A stretch of DNA of 64,000 nt, from NCBI RefSeq assembly GCF_007786475.1, contig NZ_VNJJ01000001.1:248001-312000 (forward strand). The letters are read 5' to 3'. Numbering within the stretch: the first letter of the stretch is position 1; the number at the start of each line of letters is the position of its first letter. This DNA comes from Cohnella terricola (GTDB lineage Bacteria; Bacillota; Bacilli; Paenibacillales; Paenibacillaceae). Position numbers and translations under genes: made by a program. Under the pieces are notes generated by a model that was given only the letters and a program-made list of their open reading frames with translations, was not told the origin of the DNA and did not search any database. Shown piece after piece: positions 52,075 through 61,361 of the stretch.

Positions 52075-52773
52075 ATGAATCCATCCAAGATCTTGATCAT
52101 TGAAGATGAAGCCGCCATAGCAGATTTGCTGAAATATGGACTGCAGGAGGAAGGGTATCGGACACAAAGCGCCCTATCCGGAATTGATGGGTTGATGATG
52201 CTTCCGGATTTTCAACCTGATCTGTTACTGCTGGACTGGATGTTGCCTGATATGAGCGGGCTGGATATATGCAAGAAGGTAACCGACACTTATAATATTC
52301 CGATTGTCATGATTACCGCCAAGTCCGATATTACCGACAAGGTGCTGGGTCTGGAGTTCGGCGCGGATGATTATATTACCAAACCGTTTGATATTCGGGA
52401 GGTTAGCGCTCGTATCCGCACAGTCCTGCGGCGTATGGATCAGGCTAACCGGAGTTTGGAAAAACCAGTAAAAGCAAGCGGAAGATTCAAAGACATTGAA
52501 ATCGTGACCTCTGAGCGGCTAGTTACCAAAGGCGGCGATGAGGTCGAATTAACGCCAAAAGAATTTGATCTTCTGCTTAAACTATATACCCACCAGGGTC
52601 AGGTTTTCAGTCGCGCGGAGCTGCTGGACGAGATCTGGGGATATGATTACGCTGGCGATACGCGTACAGTAGATACGCATATTCAACGCTTGCGGAAAAA
52701 GCTGGATCTCGGCGATGTGATTGTAACGGTCTTCAGTATTGGTTACAAATTCAACAAGCAGACGGATGGTTAA
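52075..52773 (+). CDS. OmpR/PhoB family response regulator
   Basis: A 232-residue regulator. Receiver motifs are LIIEDEAAIADLL, the phospho-aspartate in LLLDWMLPDMSG, MITAKSDI and the lysine of DDYITKPFD. The C-terminal winged helix has VELTPKEFDLLLKL and the recognition stretch YAGDTRTVDTHIQRLRKKL. ATGAGGG precedes the ATG. The kinase gene overlaps its end by 8 bases. Confidence 0.93.
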   Translation: MNPSKILIIEDEAAIADLLKYGLQEEGYRTQSALSGIDGLMMLPDFQPDLLLLDWMLPDMSGLDICKKVTDTYNIPIVMITAKSDITDKVLGLEFGADDYITKPFDIREVSARIRTVLRRMDQANRSLEKPVKASGRFKDIEIVTSERLVTKGGDEVELTPKEFDLLLKLYTHQGQVFSRAELLDEIWGYDYAGDTRTVDTHIQRLRKKLDLGDVIVTVFSIGYKFNKQTDG

Positions 52774-54229
52774 CTTGAAGCGCTCTATTCAAAGCAAGTT
52801 TCTAGTCGGATTTCTCATGATATTCGGCGTGTTCTTCCTCATCTTGTATCTCTGGATGACAGCCAATGTCGAGTCCAGCAACCGCAACACTGTGAAGAGC
52901 CAGTTGTATGATTTGAAGAACAATAGCAACAGCTACATTCAGCAATCGTTTCTGACGCACCATTTTACCAACGATGCAATTTTTTTAACGCAGATTGCCG
53001 AAGAACTCGGAACGGAGCTGCGCCATGCGACTTCCAGCGAGGTAGCCTTGTATTCGCTATCGGGGGAATTGATTTATACTTCCAAGCCGGCGCTTTTTGT
53101 ATCCCTAAGCGAGGATTTGGAACTGGCGCTGACAGGCAAGACGGCCTATACACTTACCCGTTCGGATGGGAAAGCAATGGCGCTGTTTGCATATCCGGTC
53201 GTAGTTCAGGGCGATAAGATCGGGATTGTGCGTTTCGCCAAAGATTTCACCCCTCTGTACAGTCAGAGCGCTCAGATGCAGAGTACGATCGCTTGGACTG
53301 CACTGGCTGTTTTTGCTGCTGCATTTCTGTTTTCGATCCTTCTTTCTCGCCATATAACTATTCCCCTTAGCAAACTGACCAAAGCTTCAACAGAGGTGGC
53401 GAGCGGTAATCTTCAAGTTCGTATTGGGGTGAAGCAGCAGGATGAGGTAGGCAAGTTGGCTGCCAACTTTAGCCGCATGATCGAGAAGCTGCGGGAGCAG
53501 TTTGCGATTGTTGAACAGGAACGTGACAGGCTTGATGCGCTTAATCAACATCGCAAGCGTTTTTTTGATCAGGTTACACATGAATTGAAAACACCGCTGA
53601 CAACGATAATGGGCTTTGCGGACATGATTCGGATGAAGGGGATCAGGGATCCTGATCTGTTGGATAAAGGGATAAATCACATTCTGAACGAGAGTAAACG
53701 TCTGCATGAAATGGTACTGGAGCTGCTTGAAAAATCAGGGGCAGCGGACACCTATGACGCAGTAAAGATCGTGGATATGGCCCGGATAATTCAGGATGTA
53801 TGCGAAGCGATGACAATGAAGGCCAAGCGGTATAATAAAACGATTTCCTGCCGGACGCCCAATGAAATGCTTGTGTATGGCAAACCGGATCGGCTGCGGC
53901 AATTGGTAATCAATTTGGTGGACAATGCGATTAAATATGCATATGCGCATACCGAGATTGACGTGGTGGCTGAACTGGGGCAAGGTCAAGGCAGGCTGAT
54001 CGTATCCAATCAAGGAGAAACGATTGGTGACGACCACTTGAAACAAATATTTGAACCGTATTATCGTGCAGGACATGATCTTGCCGAAACTGCCAGTGTG
54101 GGGCTCGGGCTTTATATATGCAAAGCCATAGTGGACGAGCATCAAGGCAAAATTAATATTACAAGCGACAACGAGCAAACAGAAGTGGATATCTATCTGC
54201 CGTTGACAACCGGTGAAAAAAGGGGATGA
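52766..54229 (+). CDS. Sensor histidine kinase, EnvZ/PhoR type
   Basis: A 487-residue membrane kinase. Two helices (about residues 14-33 and 172-193) bracket an extracellular sensor of about 135 residues. A HAMP domain (SRHITIPLSKLTKASTEV) follows, then the histidine in FFDQVTHELKTPLTTIMGF, the N-box LVDNAIKYAYA, and GLGLYICKAIVDEHQG. The ATG at 52766 starts within the end of the regulator gene. Unlike the YesM-type kinases elsewhere in this window, it is the classical HisKA type. Confidence 0.92.
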   Translation: MVNLKRSIQSKFLVGFLMIFGVFFLILYLWMTANVESSNRNTVKSQLYDLKNNSNSYIQQSFLTHHFTNDAIFLTQIAEELGTELRHATSSEVALYSLSGELIYTSKPALFVSLSEDLELALTGKTAYTLTRSDGKAMALFAYPVVVQGDKIGIVRFAKDFTPLYSQSAQMQSTIAWTALAVFAAAFLFSILLSRHITIPLSKLTKASTEVASGNLQVRIGVKQQDEVGKLAANFSRMIEKLREQFAIVEQERDRLDALNQHRKRFFDQVTHELKTPLTTIMGFADMIRMKGIRDPDLLDKGINHILNESKRLHEMVLELLEKSGAADTYDAVKIVDMARIIQDVCEAMTMKAKRYNKTISCRTPNEMLVYGKPDRLRQLVINLVDNAIKYAYAHTEIDVVAELGQGQGRLIVSNQGETIGDDHLKQIFEPYYRAGHDLAETASVGLGLYICKAIVDEHQGKINITSDNEQTEVDIYLPLTTGEKRG

Positions 54230-54231
54230 CA

Positions 54232-55368
54232 ATGAGGAAGCAGGCAGTTTTACATGCTTTTTTATTTGGAGTTTTCTGTCTGTTGCTGACAGGATGCCTC
54301 GGTGCCCCCAGGGTGGAAACCATTATTATGGATGATACTCCGCAGATGGGCTCTGATGAAGGGAGTTCTAAGTTTGCAGTCCAAACCATCTATACTGTAC
54401 TTGATGGCATAAAGGAAACGCTGGTTCCTGTCGGTTGGATCAATGACAACTCGTTGCTGGGCATTAGCATGGAGGAGTCCGAAGGCTATCTCGCCCGAGT
54501 GAACGAGCCGTTCATCGTGCAGCAGAAGCTGTCCGGTCTTAGTCCACTCATAGGGGAGAGCGGATATAGCAGCGTATCTTTATCCCCGGATGGACATTAT
54601 GTTTCCTATGTAGAAACAAGCAATAAAGAATGGGAACTGAAGCTGCATTCGTTGGTTGAAGGGCAGGATACAAAACTTGCCGTATCACAAAGCAAATATG
54701 CGGTCCGCACACAAATGACGTGGTCGGCCAATAGCCGCTTCTTCGGTTATGTCGATATCGATGAGACGCAGTATCCTGTTTTATTTGTATATGATAGGGT
54801 CGAGAAGGAAAGAAAACAGTTTACGATTCCAAGTCTGCAGGCAGACGAAATGATATCGTTTGTTAGCATCTCAGATAACGGTGAAGAAGCGCTTATCATC
54901 AAGCAAGGGGCGCAAAACCAGCCGGTATTGGAATGGGGCAAGCTGAGCGGTGATGCATTTGTTGCACACTATCAACATACGCTCAGCCATGAATTGCAGG
55001 TGGAGTGGATTCACCAGGATCAGATCGCGTTTGTTGGAGAGGACGGTACGTTATATGCTTATGATCAACGCAATCAGCTGCGCTCAGTACTGCTGCACGA
55101 TGTTAGCAGATTCCGTTTTTCAGGTGACCGAAAATATATCGCTTATACCCAGGGGGACGTTGTATTTGCAGCAAGCCTCTATGGCAACACGCTGCTGAGG
55201 CAGGAGCAGGTTTACAAAGGAATTGATATTTATAACATGGCATGGAGTCTAAACAATAGCAAATTGTTGCTGCATGGTTTGAAAATGGTTGGCCTGCCGC
55301 ATTCCCAAACGGGAAATATTAGGAGCACTCCTGCTGTAACCCAGAGCTTGGTGATTGCGTTTAGGTAG
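54232..55368 (+). CDS. Beta-propeller-like lipoprotein (TolB/WD40-type repeats)
   Basis: A 378-residue exported protein. The signal ends in lipobox LTGC near residue 22. The mature part has repeated blade-like units: SLSPDGHYVSYVETSNKEW, TWSANSRFFGYVDIDE, and SWSLNNSKLL-type (AWSLNNSKLLLHG) segments, as in TolB/PD40 propellers. The ATG at 54232 follows AAAAAGGGG at a better distance than ATG 54226. As the last gene of a kinase operon it could be the sensor's extracellular partner or an accessory to the importer. No function is assigned. Confidence 0.78.
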   Translation: MRKQAVLHAFLFGVFCLLLTGCLGAPRVETIIMDDTPQMGSDEGSSKFAVQTIYTVLDGIKETLVPVGWINDNSLLGISMEESEGYLARVNEPFIVQQKLSGLSPLIGESGYSSVSLSPDGHYVSYVETSNKEWELKLHSLVEGQDTKLAVSQSKYAVRTQMTWSANSRFFGYVDIDETQYPVLFVYDRVEKERKQFTIPSLQADEMISFVSISDNGEEALIIKQGAQNQPVLEWGKLSGDAFVAHYQHTLSHELQVEWIHQDQIAFVGEDGTLYAYDQRNQLRSVLLHDVSRFRFSGDRKYIAYTQGDVVFAASLYGNTLLRQEQVYKGIDIYNMAWSLNNSKLLLHGLKMVGLPHSQTGNIRSTPAVTQSLVIAFR

Positions 55369-55393
55369 CCGGTTTGAAATGAAACGAATTACC

Positions 55394-56170
55394 TTAAATG
55401 CCTGCCCCGTCCGTCAAATCATTTTGTTCCGCCGATTCGAATTGGTTTAAAATATGAAACCGCAGGCTTTGAAAATCATGCGCTGCCTTTTTACGGGGAT
55501 ATGGCAAATTTACCGGCACAATTGAACTGATTTCACCAGGGCGCGGCTTTAATATGACGACACGGTTAGCCAGGAAAATAGCCTCATCAATATCGTGCGT
55601 GACAAAGATCATCGTTGTCCGGTTTGTCCTCCATATATCAAGCAGCACTTCCTGCATATGCGATCTGGTAAAGGCATCAAGTGCGCCAAAAGGCTCATCG
55701 AGCAATAGCACCTTGGGATTCCGCAGCAACGCACGCGCGATCGAGACGCGCTGCGCCATCCCTCCCGACAGTTCGCGCGGATAGGCCTTCTCGAAGCCCT
55801 TCAGCTTCACTAGCTCAATGAGTTTATCGACCTTGTTCCGGACCTCCTTGTCACGGAGCGACAAATCGGCCGCAATGTTCTTCTCCACTGTCAGCCATGG
55901 AAATAATCGATGCTCTTGAAAAACAAATCCTTTATCTATCCCTGGTCCTGCGATCTGCTCGCCATTAAGCCCAACGAAACCGGAGTACGCTCTATCCAGT
56001 CCCGCTATGATGCGCAGCAACGTACTTTTGCCGCAGCCGCTCGGACCAATAACCGTGACAAACTCCCCTTCATTGATATTCAGATTTATACCATGGAGCG
56101 CATGCACCGTTCCTTTTCCTGTTGAAAACTGCTTATCGAGATCCTGAATATTCAGCAAAGCGGTAGACAT
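55394..56170 (-). CDS. SsuB/TauB-like ABC transporter ATPase
   Basis: A 258-residue ATPase with Walker [10 protein letters not shown], signature LSGGMAQR, Walker [16 protein letters not shown] and switch VTHDIDEA, the nitrate/sulfonate/taurine subgroup. The ATG at 56170 lies after GAGGTGATC; a TTG at 56173 is one codon earlier. It is encoded on the opposite strand to the two permeases and binding protein it should serve (56474-59285), sharing the divergent region at 56171-56473. Confidence 0.9.
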   Translation of the reverse strand: MSTALLNIQDLDKQFSTGKGTVHALHGINLNINEGEFVTVIGPSGCGKSTLLRIIAGLDRAYSGFVGLNGEQIAGPGIDKGFVFQEHRLFPWLTVEKNIAADLSLRDKEVRNKVDKLIELVKLKGFEKAYPRELSGGMAQRVSIARALLRNPKVLLLDEPFGALDAFTRSHMQEVLLDIWRTNRTTMIFVTHDIDEAIFLANRVVILKPRPGEISSIVPVNLPYPRKKAAHDFQSLRFHILNQFESAEQNDLTDGAGI

Positions 56171-56473
56171 CAATTGATCACCTCTGTCATTTTATATCCG
56201 ACTAATAATATATTATTGCTAGGCTATCACTGCTGCGTGGATAGTGTCAATACTCATCTGAACTGGAGTTGGGTTAACGGCGCTTTGTCAATATAAGAAT
56301 ATCCACTTGACTTATCGGGATTGTTGGTATACATTTCATTTTGCACTCCTACAATCGTGCAAACGATACACCGTACCTTACAAAAGGTCCTCTTTCAATT
56401 CTTCCTTGTCAATAAACTCCCATCCACCATTCCAATGGCGATTATTATGACGTGCATAAAAGAAGGTGCATAT
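56171..56473. promoter_or_regulatory. Divergent control region of the sulfonate-type transporter
   Basis: Holds promoters for the minus-strand ATPase and plus-strand operon. TTGACT (56307-56312) and TACATT (56330-56335), 17 apart, read right. TTGACA on the minus strand (56250-56245) reads left with a weak -10. A perfect 14-base palindrome AATAATATATTATT (56204-56217) lies near the start of the leftward transcript and is a candidate operator. I see no CymR-box or S-box consensus. Confidence 0.45.
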
Positions 56474-57286
56474 TTGAGCGTACCCAGCAAAATCGCCGCC
56501 AATCCAAAAATCAATCAAGGGCCGGGGAAATGGAACCTCTTCGGTTTGGCTCTCTTGCTCCCTGTTACCTTACTAACCGCTTGGCAGGTTCTTGGAGATT
56601 TGGGGCTAATATCGGATCTGCTCTTTCCAACTCCTTATGCCATTGGGGTTGCATTTGTCGAACTCTCTAAATCCGGCGTTCTGTGGAAGCATATCGGCGT
56701 TAGTGTTCAGCGAGTGGTAACAGGATTTCTCATTGGAGCAAGTCTGGGCTTCGTAGTCGGCATTGCCGTCGGCTTATTCAGGCGTACAGAAAAGCTGCTT
56801 GATCCGACGGTCCAAATGATCCGCATGATTCCGAGTCTAGCCATAGTGCCGCTCTTCGTGCTCTGGTTCGGGATTGGCGAGTTATCGAAAATTCTCATTA
56901 TTGCCCAGGCTACCTTTTTCCAGCTGTATATCAATACGTTTTTAGGGATTCGAAACGTAGACAAAAAGCTATTCGAAGTGACGTATGTGCTAGGTTACAG
57001 CCGCTTCCAGCAAATTATCCGTCTTGTTTTACCGGCCGCGCTGCCCAATATTTTATTGGGTGTCCGTATTTCATTTGGCATTTCGTGGCTGGGACTGGTC
57101 GTTGCCGAATTAACCGCTTCGACTTCCGGAATTGGCTACATGATGTCCGATGCCCGGCAGTTTTCAAATACGCCTGTAGTGTTCGTAGGTATCTTTTTAT
57201 TTGCCGTCCTCGGCCTGACGGCGGACAGTTTAATCAGATTGCTGCAGATCAGGATGCTCCGTTGGAAAAGCGCCATTTACAGATAA
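56474..57286 (+). CDS. SsuC-like ABC permease 1
   Basis: A 270-residue permease of the sulfonate/nitrate/taurine group. FPTPYAIGVAFVELSKSG near residue 44 and the coupling loop NVDKKLFEVTYVLGYSRFQQI are typical, and the C-terminus has RLLQIRMLRWK. The TTG at 56474 follows GAAGGTG and gives a normal N-terminus; ATGs further left (56321, 56435) add residues not expected for the family. It is one of two permease genes served by a single ATPase. Confidence 0.82.
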   Translation: MSVPSKIAANPKINQGPGKWNLFGLALLLPVTLLTAWQVLGDLGLISDLLFPTPYAIGVAFVELSKSGVLWKHIGVSVQRVVTGFLIGASLGFVVGIAVGLFRRTEKLLDPTVQMIRMIPSLAIVPLFVLWFGIGELSKILIIAQATFFQLYINTFLGIRNVDKKLFEVTYVLGYSRFQQIIRLVLPAALPNILLGVRISFGISWLGLVVAELTASTSGIGYMMSDARQFSNTPVVFVGIFLFAVLGLTADSLIRLLQIRMLRWKSAIYR

Positions 57287-57297
57287 GGAGGGGAATA

Positions 57298-58221
57298 ATG
57301 AGCAGCTCGACGAACGAATCGCTGCGTACAGAGCCCGAGCCTTCCCGCCGGCTGCGAAGAAACAGCCGATCTGGGAGCGGCTATTCCGTTTCAGAGCAAC
57401 ACAATACGATAATCGATTTAACGGCACCCTCCGACTCTCAGACCGGTAGACCAGCGCGTTTCTTTTCGCTCGATTCCATTCAGGGTGCCATACTGCCAGT
57501 CACTATTTTATTGGCATGGCTTCTTGTTGATTGGAGCGGCAGCGTTCCGAAAACACTTTTGCCATCCCTATTTTCCGTCATTGAAGTATTCTGGCGCATG
57601 CTGATCTCTGGCGAATTACTGTCGCATCTTGGCTACAGTTTGGAACGCGTAGCGTATGGATTTCTGACAGGCGGCCTTTTAGGACTTGGGCTCGGTATTA
57701 TCGCCGGATTCATTCGCAAAATCGATTATTTGATCGATCCTAGTCTGCAAGTGCTGAGATTGGTACCGCATCTGGCCATTGCGCCGCTCATTACGCTATG
57801 GTTTGGCTTTGGCGAAGCATCCAAAATTGTCATCATAGCGTTTGGAGCGCTATTCCCACTTTACATTAATACTTATATTGGCATTCGGAACGTAGATAAC
57901 CAGCTGTTTGAAGTTGCAGACATCCTGCAGTACAACAAATGGAGGCGTGTCACCCATCTCATGCTGCCTTCTGCATTGCCGAATATATTTATGGGCCTCA
58001 GAACCTCCATTGCGGTTTCATGGATCAGTCTCGTCGTCGCCGAATATGTCGGTGCCTACAACGGAGTTGGCTTTCTAATCAACGAAGCCAAGCAGAACCT
58101 TAAGCCCGAAGTGATTTTTGTCGGTATTATCGTGTTCGCCATTGTCGGGAAAGTTCTCGATACGTTCATCAAACTCCTGGAGCAAAGACTGCTCAATTGG
58201 CGAGACAGTTACCAAGGCTGA
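57298..58221 (+). CDS. SsuC-like ABC permease 2 with long N-terminus
   Basis: A 307-residue paralogue of the previous permease; it shares FGEASKIVIIAFGALFPLYI and NVDNQLFEVADILQYNKWRR in matching positions. The first ~60 residues are a Ser/Arg/Glu-rich, low-complexity cytoplasmic extension before the first membrane helix, absent from permease 1. AAGGAGGGG lies directly before the ATG. The two may form a heterodimeric channel. Confidence 0.83.
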   Translation: MSSSTNESLRTEPEPSRRLRRNSRSGSGYSVSEQHNTIIDLTAPSDSQTGRPARFFSLDSIQGAILPVTILLAWLLVDWSGSVPKTLLPSLFSVIEVFWRMLISGELLSHLGYSLERVAYGFLTGGLLGLGLGIIAGFIRKIDYLIDPSLQVLRLVPHLAIAPLITLWFGFGEASKIVIIAFGALFPLYINTYIGIRNVDNQLFEVADILQYNKWRRVTHLMLPSALPNIFMGLRTSIAVSWISLVVAEYVGAYNGVGFLINEAKQNLKPEVIFVGIIVFAIVGKVLDTFIKLLEQRLLNWRDSYQG

Positions 58222-58286
58222 TTTGCCTGGTTGATATTCGTTAATAGAAATTTTAAAGCAATGTTAACAAGAAGGAGCGTAATCCT

Positions 58287-59285
58287 ATGTCAACTAACCC
58301 CAATCGCAAATACAGAGTCTTGCCCTTACGTCTTTCCGTAATATTCTTACTTTTGTTATCCATTCTCCTTTTACAAGCTTGCAGCAGCGGGACAAAAGCC
58401 GAGAAAACCGTTCCTTCCGTTCTGAACTTCGGTTATATTGGCTCAAACTCCCTTAACTTGCCGACCGGTGCGGAAGGTTGGGGACTTTATAAAGGAATTA
58501 TTCAAGAGGAATTAAAAAAACACGGCATTGAAACCATCAATACCTTCGGATTCCCGAATGGACCAGACGAATCGGAAGCGCTGATTAGCGGCCGCCTTAA
58601 TGCCGGAGCTCTCGGCGATACTCCTGCCATCATTTCATATTCGGGAGGTGCCAAAACGCGCTTCGTGGGCCAAATCAATTCCGGCCTTAAAGCATTTGTA
58701 ATTGGCAAAAAAAATGGCCCAACTACTGTGAAGGAGCTTGAAGGCAAGGTTATCGCCGTTCCGAAAGGTTCGTATAGCCATCGGTACATCATCGGTTTGC
58801 TTAAAGAATCAGGTGTCACCAAGTATGAGCTGGTGCACATGCTCGGCTCCGATGCAGCAGCGGCAATTGCTAGAGGCGATATCGACGCCAACGTAGGGTT
58901 CGGGGCAGATGCGTTGTCATTGCTTAAGCAGGGCTACCCGCTTATTCATGCATCAGATGATACCCCGCACTTGGCAGGTTCGAGTGTAACGGTTGCCAAC
59001 GAGGATTTCCTGCGGAAATTTCCGGACTTCCCCAAAGTGTGGAATGAAGCACGTGAAAAAGCACTTGCCGATCTGAAGCAGCATGAAGCGGAATATTACG
59101 ACTTTATGTCTCAAATTGTAGGTCTGTCTGTCGAAGATGTAAAAAAACTTTACCCGGTCAGCATCTTAACAGATCAGCCGATTTCGGATAAAGCATTGAC
59201 GCATTTAGAGGGTGTAAAAGAATTCTTGCTTGAAGAAGGCCTGACGAAGAAAGAATTTAATATTAAAGATTGGGCGGTAAAATAA
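58287..59285 (+). CDS. SsuA/NMT1-like binding lipoprotein
   Basis: A 332-residue protein with a signal ending in lipobox LQAC (near residue 32). LNFGYIGSNSLNLPTG starts the mature fold, GRLNAGALGDTPAIISY and VIAVPKGSYSHRYIIGLL are NMT1/SsuA-like. AAGGAGCG precedes the ATG. It should deliver an organosulfonate or similar anion to the permeases. The ligand is inferred from the family, not seen. Confidence 0.84.
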   Translation: MSTNPNRKYRVLPLRLSVIFLLLLSILLLQACSSGTKAEKTVPSVLNFGYIGSNSLNLPTGAEGWGLYKGIIQEELKKHGIETINTFGFPNGPDESEALISGRLNAGALGDTPAIISYSGGAKTRFVGQINSGLKAFVIGKKNGPTTVKELEGKVIAVPKGSYSHRYIIGLLKESGVTKYELVHMLGSDAAAAIARGDIDANVGFGADALSLLKQGYPLIHASDDTPHLAGSSVTVANEDFLRKFPDFPKVWNEAREKALADLKQHEAEYYDFMSQIVGLSVEDVKKLYPVSILTDQPISDKALTHLEGVKEFLLEEGLTKKEFNIKDWAVK

Positions 59286-59330
59286 CCTGCATTTGTTCAT
59301 TTCAAGTGAATAGAAAGGCGGTTTGATGAA

Positions 59331-60950
59331 ATGAGTAAAGAAGCTAAAGAAGCCCTGAAACTTCAAGCGGATGTATTAGTCATTGGCGGCGGGCCTGCCG
59401 GCGCATGGGCAGCAATCGCCGCTGCCGGGCAAGGTGCGAGCGTTATTCTTGTTGACAAAGGCTACTGCGGAACCAGCGGAGCGACGGCGCCTTCCGGAAC
59501 AGCCATTTGGTACGTAAAGCCTGAAGAACAAGCGCGCGAGAATGCCATGATGAGTCGGATGGACATGGGCGGTAATCTGGCGGAGCGGCCATGGATGCAA
59601 CGCGTGCTCGATCGGACCTATCATAATATGCATCAAATTCGGGACTGGGGCTATCCTTTCCCTATCGACGAAACGGGCGGGCCGAACTACATCAGTGTTC
59701 AGGGGCCTGAGTATATGCGGCTAATGCGCAAACGGGTGCAAAAAGCCGGCGTTCGCATTCTGGATCATAGCCCGGCACTGGAGCTGCTATCCGATAGTCA
59801 TGGCGTCGCCGGGGCATCCGGCATTAATGAGCAGACGCGGCAGCCTTGGCGCATTGAAGCGGCAGCGGTTGTCATCGCTACAGGTGGCTGCGCATTTTTA
59901 AGCAAGGCACTCGGAACCAATGTCCTGACAGGTGATGGTTATCTGATGGCAGGAGAAGCTGGAGCCGAGTTTTCCGGGATGGAGTTTTCGACAGCCTATG
60001 CGATCGTGCCGTATTTCTCGCCGGTCACGAAGACAGCACTTTATCAATTTGCCACGTTCTACTATGAGGACGGGAGAGTCATTGAAGGGGCCGGATCGCG
60101 CAGAGGCCGTTCAATTATCGCCAAAACTTTGCTTAAAGAGCCGGTTTATGCGCGGCTGGATAAAGCCGACGAGTCCATAAGGCAATCCATGAGGAAGGCG
60201 CAGCCTAACTTCTTCCTATCCTTTGATCGACTTAAGATCGATCCCTTTACCGATAAGTTTCCAGTCACCCTTCGCTTCGAGGGAACAGTTAGAGGCACGG
60301 GAGGCATCAACATTGTAGATGAAACCTGCGCGACCAAGGTTCCGGGCTTATATGCCGCCGGCGACGCAGCGACTCGTGAACTTATCTGCGGCGGATTTAC
60401 GGGCGGCGGCAGTCACAATGCGGCTTGGGCGATGTCATCGGGGTATTGGTCCGGGGAGGGTGCAGCCCAATTCGCTTTGAAACAGGGTACGAATCGTTTC
60501 AATCGAAATGCCCGCGGATTATCTGAGTTTTCCGGCGTGTCGACACAAGCAGATTCCTCCAAGTCAAAAATAAGTACGGATGAAGTCATTCGTCTTGTGC
60601 AGGATGAAGTGTTTCCATATGATCGCAACTGGTTCCGCAGCGAGCAGGGTCTCACAGCATCCCTCGGTCGACTGAATCAACTGTGGCTAGAAATCAAACA
60701 AGGTGTTCGAGCAGATGAAGGCAGCAGAGTGGGAGCAAGAGAAGTTGCGGCGATGACGGCTACGGCCAGATGGATGTATGAAAGCGGACTGGCAAGGCGA
60801 GAAACGCGCGGGATGCATGTCCGTACGGATTACCCGGAGCGGGATGCAGCGCAGCACTATCGATTGATTAGTGGCGGCTTGGACCAAGTCTGGGTGAAGC
60901 CGCATACTGCGCCTAATAACGGGAATGCAGAGGAGGCCGTTCAAGCGTGA
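59331..60950 (+). CDS. AprA/SdhA-type FAD flavoprotein
   Basis: A 539-residue flavoprotein of the fumarate reductase/APS reductase alpha superfamily. The FAD motif is VIGGGPAGAWAAIAAAGQG near residue 16, an ATGG motif (VVIATGGCAFLSK) occurs near residue 183, and the C-terminal FAD region reads GLYAAGDAATRELICGG. It is shorter than dissimilatory AprA (over 600). GTTTGATG lies before the ATG. Next to it is a 2x[4Fe-4S] ferredoxin, the usual AprB-type partner, and upstream is an SsuABC-type importer. A sulfur-compound redox role is inferred. Confidence 0.82.
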   Translation: MSKEAKEALKLQADVLVIGGGPAGAWAAIAAAGQGASVILVDKGYCGTSGATAPSGTAIWYVKPEEQARENAMMSRMDMGGNLAERPWMQRVLDRTYHNMHQIRDWGYPFPIDETGGPNYISVQGPEYMRLMRKRVQKAGVRILDHSPALELLSDSHGVAGASGINEQTRQPWRIEAAAVVIATGGCAFLSKALGTNVLTGDGYLMAGEAGAEFSGMEFSTAYAIVPYFSPVTKTALYQFATFYYEDGRVIEGAGSRRGRSIIAKTLLKEPVYARLDKADESIRQSMRKAQPNFFLSFDRLKIDPFTDKFPVTLRFEGTVRGTGGINIVDETCATKVPGLYAAGDAATRELICGGFTGGGSHNAAWAMSSGYWSGEGAAQFALKQGTNRFNRNARGLSEFSGVSTQADSSKSKISTDEVIRLVQDEVFPYDRNWFRSEQGLTASLGRLNQLWLEIKQGVRADEGSRVGAREVAAMTATARWMYESGLARRETRGMHVRTDYPERDAAQHYRLISGGLDQVWVKPHTAPNNGNAEEAVQA

Positions 60951-61285
60951 TTGAAATACTAAGTGCCGAACGCTGCATTAGCTGCAACCAGTGCGTACGG
61001 ATCTGTCCGACCAACGTTTTTCAAGAAGTAGAGAACGATATTCCGATCATTGCCAGGCAATCCGATTGCCAGACCTGTTTTATGTGCGAGCTCTACTGTC
61101 CTGTGGATGCACTCTACGTAACGCCTAATGCGGACGGAATTGAGAAGGTTGAAGAATCCGCTGTCATAGAAGATAGGCTGCTCGGCAGCTATCGTGAATC
61201 AGTAGGTTGGGGAAAGGGCAGAAAATCCACCGCGTCTGACGATGAATCGTTTCTTGTCTTTCGTATAGCGCGTGCTACGAATTAA
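60947..61285 (+). CDS. 2x[4Fe-4S] ferredoxin (AprB-like)
   Basis: A 112-residue electron carrier. CISCNQCVRICP (about residues 10-21) and CQTCFMCELYCP (about residues 42-53) each supply CxxCxxCxxxCP for two [4Fe-4S] clusters. A tail of about 55 residues follows, rich in charged residues. The start is GTG at 60947, overlapping the flavoprotein stop by 4 bases (GTGA), so the two proteins are made together. It probably passes electrons to or from that flavoprotein. Confidence 0.9.
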   Translation: MIEILSAERCISCNQCVRICPTNVFQEVENDIPIIARQSDCQTCFMCELYCPVDALYVTPNADGIEKVEESAVIEDRLLGSYRESVGWGKGRKSTASDDESFLVFRIARATN

Positions 61286-61314
61286 CTTAAATATTGCTCG
61301 TTCCTACGAACGAC

Positions 61315-61361
61315 AAACTGCACCTTTAACGCTGAACGCGAGATGGAGGTGCAGTTTTTTT
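61315..61361 (+). terminator. Terminator of the sulfonate-type operon
   Basis: AAACTGCACCT (61315-61325) pairs perfectly with AGGTGCAGTTT (61347-61357) and a T-run follows. Confidence 0.88.
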
